Notes: generated by a model from the sequence alone, not told the origin. Counted from the first letter of the stretch, positions 33,163 to 42,309 are shown. The stretch: 64,000 nucleotides of DNA from Zoogloeaceae bacterium (GCA_024235595.1 JACKMC010000001.1:893622-957621), one strand, 5' to 3'. Made by a program: numbers and translations.

Positions 33163-35001
33163 TCAGGCGTCTCGAACGATGTCTTGGTTTGTCACGCGTG
33201 CGAGGATGCCCGCGAGCTCGGCCTCGTCGAGGGTTTCCTTTACCAGCAGGTCGCGGGCGGTGTCCTCGAGAATCTCGCGTCGTGTGGTCAGCAGCGCGAC
33301 CGTGCGTTCGAATGCATCGGCAACGATCTCGCGCACCGCGCAGTCGATCTCGCGCGCGGTCTCTTCGGAGTAGTTGCGTTCGGCCGGCATGGCGCCGGGC
33401 TGGCCGAGAAAGCTCTGTCGTTCTTCCTCGTACACCACGTTGCCGAGTTTCTCGTGCATGCCGAAGCGCATCACGATGGAGCGCGCGATGCCGGTGACCT
33501 TCTGCAGGTCGTCGGAGGCGCCGGTCGAGACCTTGCCGAACACGATCTGCTCCGCGGCGCGTCCGCCCAGCAGCACCGCCATGCGATTTTCGAGTTCGTC
33601 GCGGGTCATCAGGAAGCGGTCTTCCGTTGGGCGCTGGATGGTGTAGCCCAGCGCGCCGACGCCGCGCGGGATGATGCTGATCTTGTGTACGGTATCGCTG
33701 CCGGGCAGGCTCATGGCGACCAGCGCGTGGCCCATCTCGTGGTAGGCAACGACGGTGCGCTCGTGTTCGTTGAGCACCCGGTTCTTCTTCTCGAGGCCGG
33801 CGACGATGCGCTCGACCGCCACCGTGAAGTCTTCCACCGTGACCGCGTCGGCATTGCGGCGGGTGGCCACCAGTGCCGCCTCGTTGCAGAGGTTGGCGAG
33901 GTCCGCGCCCGAGAAGCCCGGCGTGAGCCCGGCAACCTTCTCGGCGTCGGTACCCGGCGCAAGGGTGATCTTCTTCATGTGCACTTCGAGGATCTGGATG
34001 CGGCCGTGCTTGTCGGGGCGGTCGACCAGCACCTGGCGGTCGAAGCGCCCGGCCCGCAGCAGCGCCGGGTCGAGCACTTCGGGGCGGTTGGTGGCGGCCA
34101 GCAGCACCAGGCCCGAGGAGGAGTCGAAGCCGTCGAGCTCGACCAGCAGCTGGTTGAGGGTCTGCTCCTTCTCGTCGTTGCCGCCCATGCCGCCGAAGGC
34201 GCCACGCGCACGGCCCATGGCGTCGAGCTCGTCGATGAAGATGATCGCCGGCGCCTTCTGGCGGGCCTGTTCGAAGAGGTCGCGCACCCGCGCGGCACCC
34301 ACGCCGACGAACATCTCGACGAACTCCGAGCCGGAGATCGAGAAGAACGGCACCCCGGCCTCGCCCGCCACCGCCTTGGCAAGCAGGGTCTTGCCGGTGC
34401 CCGGCGGACCGATCAGCAGGATGCCCTTGGGCGAACGTCCGCCGAGGCGGCCATGGGAGGTCGGGTCCTTGAGGAAGCCGACCACTTCCTCGAGCTCGGC
34501 CTTGGCTTCGTCCACCCCGGCAACGTCGCTGAAATCCACGCCGGTTGCGGTCTCTACATAGACCTTGGCCTTGCTCTTGCCGATCGACATGAAGCCGCCC
34601 ATGCCGCCCTGCTTGCCGGCCAGGCGCTTCATCGCGAACATCCAGATGCCGACGAAGATCACCGCCGGCAGCACCCAGCCGAGCAGGTCGCGCAGGAAGG
34701 TCGATTCGATCACCCCGGTGAATTTCACGTCGTACTGGCCGAGATCCTTGGCCAGCTCGGGATCCACCCGGGTGGTGACGAACTTCTCGCGGCCGTCGGG
34801 CAGCGGGCTCTTGAGGGTCCCCTGGATGGTGTTGTCGGTGATGGCGATGTCCGCCACCTTGCCTTCCTTCACCATCTTCTGGAACTCGCTGTAGGGCAGG
34901 GGCTCGATCGAGCGCATCTGCACCCAGATGTCGTGGAGGGTGAACACCGCGAACATCGCGAAGATGAAGTACCAGATGCTGAACTGGGTTTTCTTTTCCA
35001 T
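33163..35001 (-). CDS. ftsH: FtsH-type membrane ATP-dependent zinc metalloprotease
   Basis: 612-residue AAA+ protease. Two N-terminal membrane helices (about residues 7-26 and 102-122) flank a periplasmic domain. Walker A is GPPGTGKTLLAKA, Walker B is IIFIDELDAMG, and the zinc motif is HEMGH. FtsH degrades unassembled or damaged membrane proteins. The ATG at 35001 (MEKKTQFSIWYF) is preferred. It is not next to rrmJ/ftsJ, the usual neighbour of the main proteobacterial ftsH, so this may be a second paralogue. Confidence 0.93.
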   Translation of the reverse strand: MEKKTQFSIWYFIFAMFAVFTLHDIWVQMRSIEPLPYSEFQKMVKEGKVADIAITDNTIQGTLKSPLPDGREKFVTTRVDPELAKDLGQYDVKFTGVIESTFLRDLLGWVLPAVIFVGIWMFAMKRLAGKQGGMGGFMSIGKSKAKVYVETATGVDFSDVAGVDEAKAELEEVVGFLKDPTSHGRLGGRSPKGILLIGPPGTGKTLLAKAVAGEAGVPFFSISGSEFVEMFVGVGAARVRDLFEQARQKAPAIIFIDELDAMGRARGAFGGMGGNDEKEQTLNQLLVELDGFDSSSGLVLLAATNRPEVLDPALLRAGRFDRQVLVDRPDKHGRIQILEVHMKKITLAPGTDAEKVAGLTPGFSGADLANLCNEAALVATRRNADAVTVEDFTVAVERIVAGLEKKNRVLNEHERTVVAYHEMGHALVAMSLPGSDTVHKISIIPRGVGALGYTIQRPTEDRFLMTRDELENRMAVLLGGRAAEQIVFGKVSTGASDDLQKVTGIARSIVMRFGMHEKLGNVVYEEERQSFLGQPGAMPAERNYSEETAREIDCAVREIVADAFERTVALLTTRREILEDTARDLLVKETLDEAELAGILARVTNQDIVRDA

Positions 35002-35052
35002 TGCCTTTACCGGACGGTTATCGCCTATCACATGGGGGCGATCGCGTGCCGA

Positions 35053-36177
35053 TCAAGCCGTCTCGTCAGGGCCCTCGTCGGACTTGCGCGACGGTGCGCT
35101 GGCGATGTGCAGCGTCGAGGTCGGGAAGGCGATATCGGCACCGTGTCCGCGGATGATGTCGTAGACCTTGAGCAGCACGTCCTGCTTGATGCCATGGAAT
35201 TTCACCCAGTCGGTGGTCTTGGTGAAGGTGTAGATGAAGAAGTCGAGCGACGACGCGCCGTAGGAATCGAAATTGACGATCAGTGTGCGCTTCTTGTCCT
35301 CGATGTCCGGATGCGCGCGCAGCATCGCGACGACGTCGGTGATGATCTCGCGCATCTTGTCGGCGTCGTCGTAGCGGATGCCGATGGTCTCCTTGATGCG
35401 GCGGTTGCGCATCCGCGATGGATTTTCGACCGAGATGCTCACGAAGGTGGCATTGGGCACATACAGCGGCCGCTGGTCGAAGGTGCGGATGCGCGTCATG
35501 CGCCAGCCGATCTCTTCCACCGTACCCTCGATCTCCTTGTCGGGCGAGCGCACCCACTCGCCCACCTTGAAGGGCCGGTCGAGATAGATCACCATCGCGC
35601 CGAAGAAATTGGCGAGCAGGTCCTTGGCGGCAAAGCCCACCGCGATGCCGCCGATGCCGCCAAAGGCCAGCACCCCCGAGATCGAGAAACCCAGCGTCTG
35701 CAGGCACACCAGCGCGGCGGTGATGATGGCCGAGGCGCGCAGCAGCTTGCCGACCGCCCGGGCGGTGGTCTCGTCGACCGGCTTGTCGGTGCGCACCGGG
35801 TCGGCAATGAGCTGCTCCATGCCATGCACCAGGCGCACCAGGAACCAGGTCAGCAGGAAGATCACCGCCACCCGTCGCGCCGGGTCGATGGCATCGAAGA
35901 TGGCCGACTCCGAGTGCTCGCGGACGATGTCGAGCGCCCAGAACATGCCTACCGCCCACACCATGAGGCCGGCCGGCTTGCGCCCGGCCTCGAGCAAGGT
36001 GTCGTCCCAGCGGTTCTTGCTCGCCTCGAAGCGCTTTTCGAGCCGCCTGAAGAAACCCTTGAGTATGAAATTGACCAGCAGCGCGATGAAGATCACCACG
36101 AACACTTCGGCGATCCAGCCAAAGCCCGGCGGCAAGACCTCCAGCGATGCGATCGAGCTATCCATCCAGTCCTTCAA
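35053..36177 (-). CDS. MscS-like mechanosensitive channel
   Basis: 374-residue MscS superfamily protein with about five membrane helices. The pore-lining Gly/Ala-rich helix and following motif (FGGIGGIAVGFAAKDLLANF, then FGAMVIYLDRPFKVGEWV) are present. The C-terminal cytosolic part (about 240-350) is the beta/alpha vestibule. It releases small solutes upon sudden osmotic downshift. It lies 51 bases upstream of ftsH in the same direction. Confidence 0.93.
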   Translation of the reverse strand: MKDWMDSSIASLEVLPPGFGWIAEVFVVIFIALLVNFILKGFFRRLEKRFEASKNRWDDTLLEAGRKPAGLMVWAVGMFWALDIVREHSESAIFDAIDPARRVAVIFLLTWFLVRLVHGMEQLIADPVRTDKPVDETTARAVGKLLRASAIITAALVCLQTLGFSISGVLAFGGIGGIAVGFAAKDLLANFFGAMVIYLDRPFKVGEWVRSPDKEIEGTVEEIGWRMTRIRTFDQRPLYVPNATFVSISVENPSRMRNRRIKETIGIRYDDADKMREIITDVVAMLRAHPDIEDKKRTLIVNFDSYGASSLDFFIYTFTKTTDWVKFHGIKQDVLLKVYDIIRGHGADIAFPTSTLHIASAPSRKSDEGPDETA

Positions 36178-36398
36178 GCGCAGGCCTCCACAAAACTGAT
36201 TCGTTGCACCCGACGACGGCGGCCGACAGGCAGGTGGCGATTATACCGGCGCACAATCGAGGCTTCAGGCGTGATCGACTTGGCACCGGCGCGACGCCTC
36301 GACGCTATCGTCGCCAAAGCCCAGCAAAAGTCACGGCAAGGGCGGCCCTGCCGGCACTAAAGTGCAGCCTCGCGATAGACCGCCGGGCCGCACCGTCC

Positions 36399-39200
36399 AT
36401 GAAAAACACCTTCCGCTCCAAGCTCTGTACCCTCTGTCTTGCGCTGCTCGTGAGTGCGCCAGGATTCGCCGCGGGTGACGTCGCGGCTGCGTCGCGGTAT
36501 TACGAGGACGGGCTGGGGCGCTTCCAGAAGGGGGATGTCGGTGGGGCCATTCTTCAGCTCAAGAATGCCTTGCAACAGGACAACAAGATGCTCGCGGTGC
36601 ATCTGTTGCTCGGTCGAGCCTTGCTCGCCGACGGCCAGTTGCCTGCGGCCGAGATCGCCCTGCGCGAGGCGCTCAAGCTGGGCGTGAGCCCGTCGGAGGT
36701 GGCCATTCCGCTTGGCCGGCTCTACCTCATGGGCGGTCGCCCGCGCGATGTGCTCGACAAGGTACCGGTCGACGGCCTGCCGCAGGGCGTGGCGGCCGAA
36801 GTGCAGCTCATGCGCGCCATGGCGCAGGGCCAGCTTGCCCAATACCGGGAATCCGCCAAGAGCTTCGAGGCTGCGCGCCGGCTCGCGCCCGCCTCGGCCG
36901 CGCCGCTGGTGGCGGAAGTGCCGGTGCTGCTCGGCCAGGGGCGCATCGCCGAAGCGGCCGAACGCGCGGACGCGGCGGTCGCGCTCGATGGGCAATCGGC
37001 CGACGCGTGGAACATGCGTGCCTCGGTGTCACACGCCACAGGCAAGGTTGCCGATGCGCTGGAAGGCTATGGCAAGGCGCTCGAGCTGCAGCCCTCCCAT
37101 GTTGACGCGCGGGTCGCGCGCGCCGCGCTGCTGCTCGATCTCAAGCGACCGGCCGATGCGCTCCGCGATCTTGACTACGTCAGGGAGCACGCCCGCGGCG
37201 AGCCTCGCGCGGGCTATCTCAGGGCGGTCATCGCCGAGCAGCGCGGTGATCGCAAGGCCGCAGCCGCCGCCCTCGCCGAGGTCGTCGAACTGGTCGATTC
37301 GACGGCGCGCGAATGGGTCGTCGGCCGCGAACAGATGCTCATGCTCGGTGCGCTTGGCCACTACGAGCTCGGAAATCGCGTGCGCGCCAAGGAGTATCTC
37401 AACATCCTGGTTTCGCGCTACGGCCGTAACCTTGGTGCACGCAAGCTTATGGCGCGCGTGTATCTGGACGAAAAGGATCCGGTGCGCGCCTTGTCGATGG
37501 TCGAACCGGTACTCAAGGCCACCCCGCGGGATGCCCAGGCGCTCTATCTTGCGGGCGAGGCCAACATGGCCCTGCGGCGCTATGCGTCGGCCAGCGATCA
37601 GCTCGAGGAGGCGGCAAGACAAGGCGGCACCGCGACGCGCGCCTTGACCGCGCTCGGCTACGCCCAGCTAGGCGGCGGGCAGTCTGAGCAGGGGCTGGCC
37701 ACCCTGGAGGCCAGTCTTGCGCAGCGCCCGGGCGATCCCTCGGTAGGCTTTACGCTGGCGACGCTCTATCTCAGGAACGGCGAGCGGGTCAAAGCGCGAA
37801 AGGTCGCCGAGCAGCTCCTCGCCGCGAACCCCCGGAATCCGGTGATCCTCAACTTCCTTGGCGTGATTCGCGGTGGCGTCGGCGATCGCCCCGGCGCGCG
37901 CCAGGCCTACCGCCAGGCGCTCGAGATTCAACCCCGCTTCAAGCCGAGCCTGCTCAATCTTGCAAGACTCGACGTCGCCGACGGCGATTTCGATGCCGCT
38001 CGCAAACCGCTCGAAGGCATCCTGCAGTATTCGCGCAACGATGTGGATGTGCTGTACGAGCTCGGCGTCCTGGAAAAGCGACGCCGTCGCGACGACGAGG
38101 CCCGAAAGTGGCTGGAGAAGGCCCGCGCGGCAAGGCCCAGGGACCCACGTGCCGGCCTCGAGTTGGTCGATCTGCACATGCAGAACGGTCGCGAGGCGCA
38201 GGCGCTGGAGCTGGCGAAAAACCTCTCGGCTGCCATGCGCGACGATATCCGGGTCGCGGAAACCCTCGGCCGGGTGCAGCTTGCAATGGGCGATGCCAAG
38301 GAGGCACGGCAGAGTTTCGTCGACATGTCGCGGCTCGCTTGGTCGGACGCCGAGGCGCTGGTGCGGGCAGGCAACCATCTGCTTGCGGCGCGGGCCTTCG
38401 AGGACGCCGAGTACGCGGGTGCCAAGGCGCTCGTGCTGCAGGGCACGAACCAGCCCGCGCAGTTGCTGATCGGTCTTGCGCGGCTTGGTCGCGGCGCAGT
38501 GCCCGAGGCCGAGGCGATTGCCCGGCAGATGCGCGGGGATGGCGCCGAACGCTACCAGCTCAGTGCCGCGGTGGCCGCCGCCGCAGGCCGTAGCGGTGAG
38601 GCCGAGCGGCTTTACCGTGAAGCCTTCGCGCGCGCGCCCTCCAGCAGCAACCTGATCGCCCTGGCGCGGGTGCAGATGGCCACCGGCCAGGCTGCAGCAG
38701 CGTTGGCGCGTATTGAAACCTGGTTGAAGACGCACCCCGACGATTTCGCTGTGCTTCGCACCGCGGGCGAAGCTGCGGTGAGGGCCAGGCGGCTGGCGCT
38801 TGCGCGCGGCTATTTCGAGCGCCTCGTGAAGGCGGACGATTACGATGCCGAGGCCCACAACAACCTGGGCATGGTGCTGATTTCGCTCGGCGATACCGCC
38901 GCCGCGCAAGCCCACGCCCGCCGCGCCTACGCGCTTGCTCCGGGTGCGGCCGGGGTGCTCGACACCCTGGGCTGGAGTCTCGTGAAGGACGGCAAGCATG
39001 ATGAAGGGCTGCGTTTCCTGCGCGACGCGCGGCTCAAAGCGCCCTCCGATCCGGCGGTGCGGGTCCATATCATCGCGGCGCTGTTGGCCGCCGGGCGTGG
39101 GGACGAAGCACGCAGCGAACTTGCCGAGGCGCGGGGCGCAGGGGTGCGAGTCGATGACGTGGAGGAAGCCGCGGCGATCATTGCAAGTGTCGAATCGTGA
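36399..39200 (+). CDS. prsT: PrsT-type TPR protein of the PEP-CTERM/exosortase system
   Basis: 933-residue secreted TPR protein. It matches the PEP-CTERM-system TPR family in length and in its start: YYEDGLGRFQKGDVGGAILQ, LKNALQQDNKMLAVHLLLGR. TPR repeats then run to the end. The family is usually a lipoprotein, but here the N-terminus is an ordinary signal peptide (cleavage near GFAAG) with no lipobox Cys. It is presumed to act in the periplasm during export or polysaccharide assembly, though its biochemistry is not settled. No exosortase or polysaccharide gene is adjacent. A PEP-CTERM gene follows with its own promoter. Confidence 0.88.
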   Translation: MKNTFRSKLCTLCLALLVSAPGFAAGDVAAASRYYEDGLGRFQKGDVGGAILQLKNALQQDNKMLAVHLLLGRALLADGQLPAAEIALREALKLGVSPSEVAIPLGRLYLMGGRPRDVLDKVPVDGLPQGVAAEVQLMRAMAQGQLAQYRESAKSFEAARRLAPASAAPLVAEVPVLLGQGRIAEAAERADAAVALDGQSADAWNMRASVSHATGKVADALEGYGKALELQPSHVDARVARAALLLDLKRPADALRDLDYVREHARGEPRAGYLRAVIAEQRGDRKAAAAALAEVVELVDSTAREWVVGREQMLMLGALGHYELGNRVRAKEYLNILVSRYGRNLGARKLMARVYLDEKDPVRALSMVEPVLKATPRDAQALYLAGEANMALRRYASASDQLEEAARQGGTATRALTALGYAQLGGGQSEQGLATLEASLAQRPGDPSVGFTLATLYLRNGERVKARKVAEQLLAANPRNPVILNFLGVIRGGVGDRPGARQAYRQALEIQPRFKPSLLNLARLDVADGDFDAARKPLEGILQYSRNDVDVLYELGVLEKRRRRDDEARKWLEKARAARPRDPRAGLELVDLHMQNGREAQALELAKNLSAAMRDDIRVAETLGRVQLAMGDAKEARQSFVDMSRLAWSDAEALVRAGNHLLAARAFEDAEYAGAKALVLQGTNQPAQLLIGLARLGRGAVPEAEAIARQMRGDGAERYQLSAAVAAAAGRSGEAERLYREAFARAPSSSNLIALARVQMATGQAAAALARIETWLKTHPDDFAVLRTAGEAAVRARRLALARGYFERLVKADDYDAEAHNNLGMVLISLGDTAAAQAHARRAYALAPGAAGVLDTLGWSLVKDGKHDEGLRFLRDARLKAPSDPAVRVHIIAALLAAGRGDEARSELAEARGAGVRVDDVEEAAAIIASVES

Positions 39201-39207
39201 GGGAGGG

Positions 39208-39224
39208 TGTCGACAGTTTTGACA
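39208..39224 (+). promoter_or_regulatory. Candidate activator-binding site upstream of the third PEP-CTERM gene
   Basis: TGTCGACAGTTTTGACA (TGTCG-R-N8-ACA) starts 8 bases after the prsT stop and 64 bases upstream of the -24 element. It is extended to a GTGTC/GACAC inverted repeat. There is no GC-rich hairpin in front of it, which argues against a simple terminator. Confidence 0.6.
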
Positions 39225-39288
39225 CTGTGGCCCGGCGCCAGAGCTGTATCGAGACGGAAGTTCAGGAAAAACAACTACGTAGCTGTTG

Positions 39289-39304
39289 TGGTCTGCTATT
39301 TGCT
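39289..39304 (+). promoter_or_regulatory. Sigma-54 (RpoN) -24/-12 promoter of the third PEP-CTERM gene
   Basis: TGGTCTGCTATTTGCT has TGG and TTGC with exact GG-N10-GC spacing. Expected start of transcription is near 39315, giving a short leader of about 22 bases that includes the GGGGAGG ribosome-binding site. Confidence 0.7.
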
Positions 39305-39336
39305 ACGTTCAGGGTAACAGTATGGGGAGGTGGGAA

Positions 39337-40275
39337 ATGAACAAACTTGGCGCACTCGCGGTACTGGCTGCTGCCGCTCTGGCCGGTGGCAATGCACAGG
39401 CGGCGTTCAGCTTCGGATCGGGGGTCAGCTGCACGGCCTGCGGGTCGAACGGCAGCTCTGCAAGCGACAACAATACCCAGTCGATCGTCGGCACGGCGAC
39501 CGGCACGTCTTCGCCAATCATTACCGTGAAGGCGACGGGGTGGGCCAACACGGGCGGCAACCATACGCAAGGCGCGGCAGCAGGGGGGATCGAGCAGGCG
39601 TATGTCTCCACCTGGGGCAGTTTGGGCCTGGGCATGAAGAACGACGACGCCTACAGTGCCGACCAGAGTTCGGACAAGGACATCAAGGAAGGCAATTCGC
39701 CCGAGCACGCGATCGACAACGACGGTCGCTTCGACATGGTCATGCTTGATTTCAGCGGCTCCAGGATCGCGCTCGAGTCCGTCACGCTGGGCTGGACCCA
39801 GTACGATGCCGATATCAGTGTGCTGGCCTTCGTCGGCGCGGGTACGCCGGATCTGAGCACCGTGACGTCGTGGGGGAGCCTTGGTGCCGGCTGGCAGGTG
39901 ATTGGCAACTACGACGGCAATGCTTCGAGTTCGGCCGTCACGATCAACGTCAATTCGGGCGCGGTCGCTGCGAGCTACTGGTTGATTGGTGCGTACAACC
40001 CCGTTTTCGGAGCGTCTGCCACTGGCGGCGGCACTGTCGACACGTGCGGGGGATACGGCTACAGGGACTATTCGCGCAAGTCGAACGACGGCTACTACTG
40101 CACCTCCGGGCAGTCCAATGCCGACTACTTCAAGCTCGCCGCGGTTTCCGGCAGCCTCTATACCCCGCCGCCGCCCCCGCCGCCCAGTACCGGCGTGCCC
40201 GAACCCGCTTCGCTGGCGCTTGCGGGTATCGCGCTGGCAGGTCTTTTCGGCACGCGGCGCTTCAAGCGCTCCTGA
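39337..40275 (+). CDS. PEP-CTERM surface protein resembling the XDP1 family
   Basis: 312-residue secreted protein. It has a signal peptide (MNKLGALAVLAAAALAGG, cleavage near AQA|AF). The body contains AIDNDGRFDMVMLDFSG, LGWTQYDADISVLAFVG and CxxC (SCTACGS), resembling exosortase-dependent surface protein XDP1. The tail has a seven-proline linker, then VPEPASLALAGIALAGLFG and RRFKR. It should be cut and anchored or released by an exosortase encoded elsewhere. A strong terminator follows. Start chosen from GGGGAGG eight bases upstream. Confidence 0.85.
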   Translation: MNKLGALAVLAAAALAGGNAQAAFSFGSGVSCTACGSNGSSASDNNTQSIVGTATGTSSPIITVKATGWANTGGNHTQGAAAGGIEQAYVSTWGSLGLGMKNDDAYSADQSSDKDIKEGNSPEHAIDNDGRFDMVMLDFSGSRIALESVTLGWTQYDADISVLAFVGAGTPDLSTVTSWGSLGAGWQVIGNYDGNASSSAVTINVNSGAVAASYWLIGAYNPVFGASATGGGTVDTCGGYGYRDYSRKSNDGYYCTSGQSNADYFKLAAVSGSLYTPPPPPPPSTGVPEPASLALAGIALAGLFGTRRFKRS

Positions 40276-40306
40276 TATCGAAGAATCCTTGCGGGGTTCT
40301 TCTCGG

Positions 40307-40331
40307 CGGCGCCCACGGGCGCCGTTTTTTT
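40307..40331 (+). terminator. Rho-independent terminator of the third PEP-CTERM gene
   Basis: Stem CGGCGCC / GGCGCCG with a four-base loop, followed by seven T residues (40325-40331). It lies about 30 bases after the stop and just before the convergent ABC transporter stop. Confidence 0.9.
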
Positions 40332-40342
40332 CGTCTTGCGAC

Positions 40343-42175
40343 TCAGGCCGGATCCGGTAGCGCGCCGGTGTCGGGTTCGGCCGCCTCTTCCTGTTGCTGA
40401 AGCGCCCACATCTGCGCGTAGGCGCCACCTCTGGCGAGCAGCTGGTGGTGGCGCCCGCGCTCGACGATGTGGCCCTGGTCGAGCACCAGGATCTCGTCGG
40501 CGTTCATCACCGTGGACAGGCGGTGGGCGATGACCAGCGCGGTGCGGCCTTCGGCGGCTTCCTCGAGCTGGGCCTGGATGGCCTTTTCGGTTTTCGAGTC
40601 GAGCGCCGAGGTGGCTTCGTCGAAGATCAGGATGGCCGGGTTCTTGAGCAGCGCGCGGGCAATCGCCACCCGCTGCTTCTCGCCGCCCGAGAGCTTGAGG
40701 CCGCGCTCGCCGACACGGGTCTCGTAGCCGTCGGGCAGGCGCTCGATGAAGGCTTCGAGCTGTGCGGCGCGGGCGGCAGCCTCGACCTCTTCGCGACTCG
40801 CCTCGGGGCGGCCATACTGGATGTTGTAGAGCAGGGTGTCGTTGAACAGCACGGTATCCTGCGGCACGATGCCGATCGCCGCGCGCAGGCTGGCCTGGGT
40901 GAGCTGGCGGCTGTCGATGCCGTTGATCCTGACCGCGCCCTGCTGCACGTCGTAGAAGCGGTACAGCAGCCGCGCCAGCGTCGACTTGCCCGAGCCCGAA
41001 TGACCGACCACCGCCACGGTCTTGCCGGCCGGGATCTCGAAATCGACCTCGAACAGGATGGTCCGCTTGGGGTCGTAGGCGAAGCCCACCTTTTCGAAGC
41101 GCACCGCGGCCGGGCCGGGCAGCAGCACCTGCGCGTCCGCGGCGTCGTCGATCTCCTTGTTGGACTTCATGAGCGCGAACATGCGCTCGATGTCGGTCAG
41201 CGACTGGCGGATCTCGCGGTACAGCACGCCGAGGAAGTTGAGCGGGATGTAGAGCTGGATCAGGAAGGCATTGACCAGCACGATGTCGCCGATGGTCATC
41301 GCCCCGCTGGCCACCCGGCTCGAGGCCTGCCACATCATCGCCGTCACCGCCACCGCGATGATCGCCGCCTGGCCGATGTTGAGCAGCGACAGCGAGGTCT
41401 GGTTGCGGATCTGCGCGTTGGCCCATTTCTCGAGCTGCTCGTCGTAGCGCCGGGCTTCGTATTCCTCGTTGTTGAAATACTTCACCGTCTCGAAGTTGAT
41501 GAGGCTGTCGATCGCCCGCGCATTGGCGGCGGAGTCCAGCTCGTTGGCATGGCGGCGCAGCGCGGTGCGCCAGTTGGTGACCTTGACCGTAAACACGATG
41601 TAGAAGGTCAGCGCCGCGAGGGTGATGAGGGCGAATACCGCGTCGTAGTTGTAGAGCAGGATGCCGATTACCAGGCCGATCTCGATCAGCGTCGGCAGGA
41701 TGCTGTAGAGGGTGTAGCTGATCAGCGAACCGATCGAGCGGGTGCCGCGCTCGATGTCGCGGGTCAGCCCGCCGGTCTGGCGCTCGAGATGGAAGCGCAG
41801 CGACAGCGCATGCAGGTGGCGGAACACCTGCAAGGAGATGCGCCGCACCGCCTGCTGGGTGACCCGCGCAAAGACGAATTCGCGCAGCTCGGTAAACAGC
41901 GAGGTGGAAAAGCGCAGCACCCCGTAGGCCAGCAGCAGCGCCGCCGGCACCACGATGAAGGCCTCCTTGGTGGTCAGCGAGAGGGCGTCGATGAGGTGCT
42001 TGAAGATGATCGGCACCGTCACGTTCGCGCCCTTGGCGGCCACCAGGCAGGACAGCGCAAAGATCACCCGCACTTTGTAGGCCCAGATGTAGGGGATCAG
42101 GGTCTTGAGGGTGTCCCAATCGTGGCGGCTGCCGGTCTCGGGGGCGGGAAGTGCGGTGGCGGAGGAGCGGCGCAT
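40343..42175 (-). CDS. Atm1-like ABC half-transporter (heavy-metal/glutathione-complex exporter)
   Basis: 610-residue ABC exporter. Six membrane helices (about residues 25-320) carry segments typical of the Atm1/HMT1 subfamily (LRFHLERQTGGLTRDIERGT, LINFETVKYFNNEEYEARRY). The ATPase domain has Walker A VGHSGSGKSTLARLL, signature LSGGEKQR and Walker B ILIFDEATSALD. Relatives export glutathione-linked sulfur or metal species. It acts as a homodimer in the inner membrane. The heptamer repeat at 42197-42266 begins 21 bases upstream of its ATG, and no clear ribosome-binding site is visible. Confidence 0.9.
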   Translation of the reverse strand: MRRSSATALPAPETGSRHDWDTLKTLIPYIWAYKVRVIFALSCLVAAKGANVTVPIIFKHLIDALSLTTKEAFIVVPAALLLAYGVLRFSTSLFTELREFVFARVTQQAVRRISLQVFRHLHALSLRFHLERQTGGLTRDIERGTRSIGSLISYTLYSILPTLIEIGLVIGILLYNYDAVFALITLAALTFYIVFTVKVTNWRTALRRHANELDSAANARAIDSLINFETVKYFNNEEYEARRYDEQLEKWANAQIRNQTSLSLLNIGQAAIIAVAVTAMMWQASSRVASGAMTIGDIVLVNAFLIQLYIPLNFLGVLYREIRQSLTDIERMFALMKSNKEIDDAADAQVLLPGPAAVRFEKVGFAYDPKRTILFEVDFEIPAGKTVAVVGHSGSGKSTLARLLYRFYDVQQGAVRINGIDSRQLTQASLRAAIGIVPQDTVLFNDTLLYNIQYGRPEASREEVEAAARAAQLEAFIERLPDGYETRVGERGLKLSGGEKQRVAIARALLKNPAILIFDEATSALDSKTEKAIQAQLEEAAEGRTALVIAHRLSTVMNADEILVLDQGHIVERGRHHQLLARGGAYAQMWALQQQEEAAEPDTGALPDPA

Positions 42176-42196
42176 GGATTTTTGGGTGAAGCGTCA

Positions 42197-42309
42197 GGGG
42201 TGAGGGGTGATTGGTGAGGGGTGAGGGGTGAGGGGTGAGGGGTGAGGGGTGAGGGGTGAGGGGTGAGGGGGGGCGATGGTTTTCCTCGCTCCTCCCCCCT
42301 CACTCCTCA
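42197..42309 (-). repeat. GGGGTGA heptamer array with inverted arm, between LysE and ABC genes
   Basis: Ten contiguous seven-base units (42197-42266): nine are exactly GGGGTGA and one is TTGGTGA. A G-run and a short spacer follow, then a C-rich inverted arm (42283-42309) that overlaps the last bases of the LysE gene. In the mRNA (minus strand) the G-rich arm precedes the C-rich array. This layout is the same as at 19320-19490 but the array is more homogeneous, which suggests recent expansion. Confidence 0.88.

Noticed and set aside
36300..36398. A sigma-54 promoter for prsT
   Set aside because: GGCAC and TGC elements occur (CCGGCACTAAAGTGCA, about 36351-36366) but the GG-to-GC spacing is one base short, and no 17-base site is upstream.
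40307..40331. An attachment site or integration boundary near the third PEP-CTERM gene
   Set aside because: The hairpin plus T7 is fully explained as a rho-independent terminator; no tRNA or integrase is nearby.
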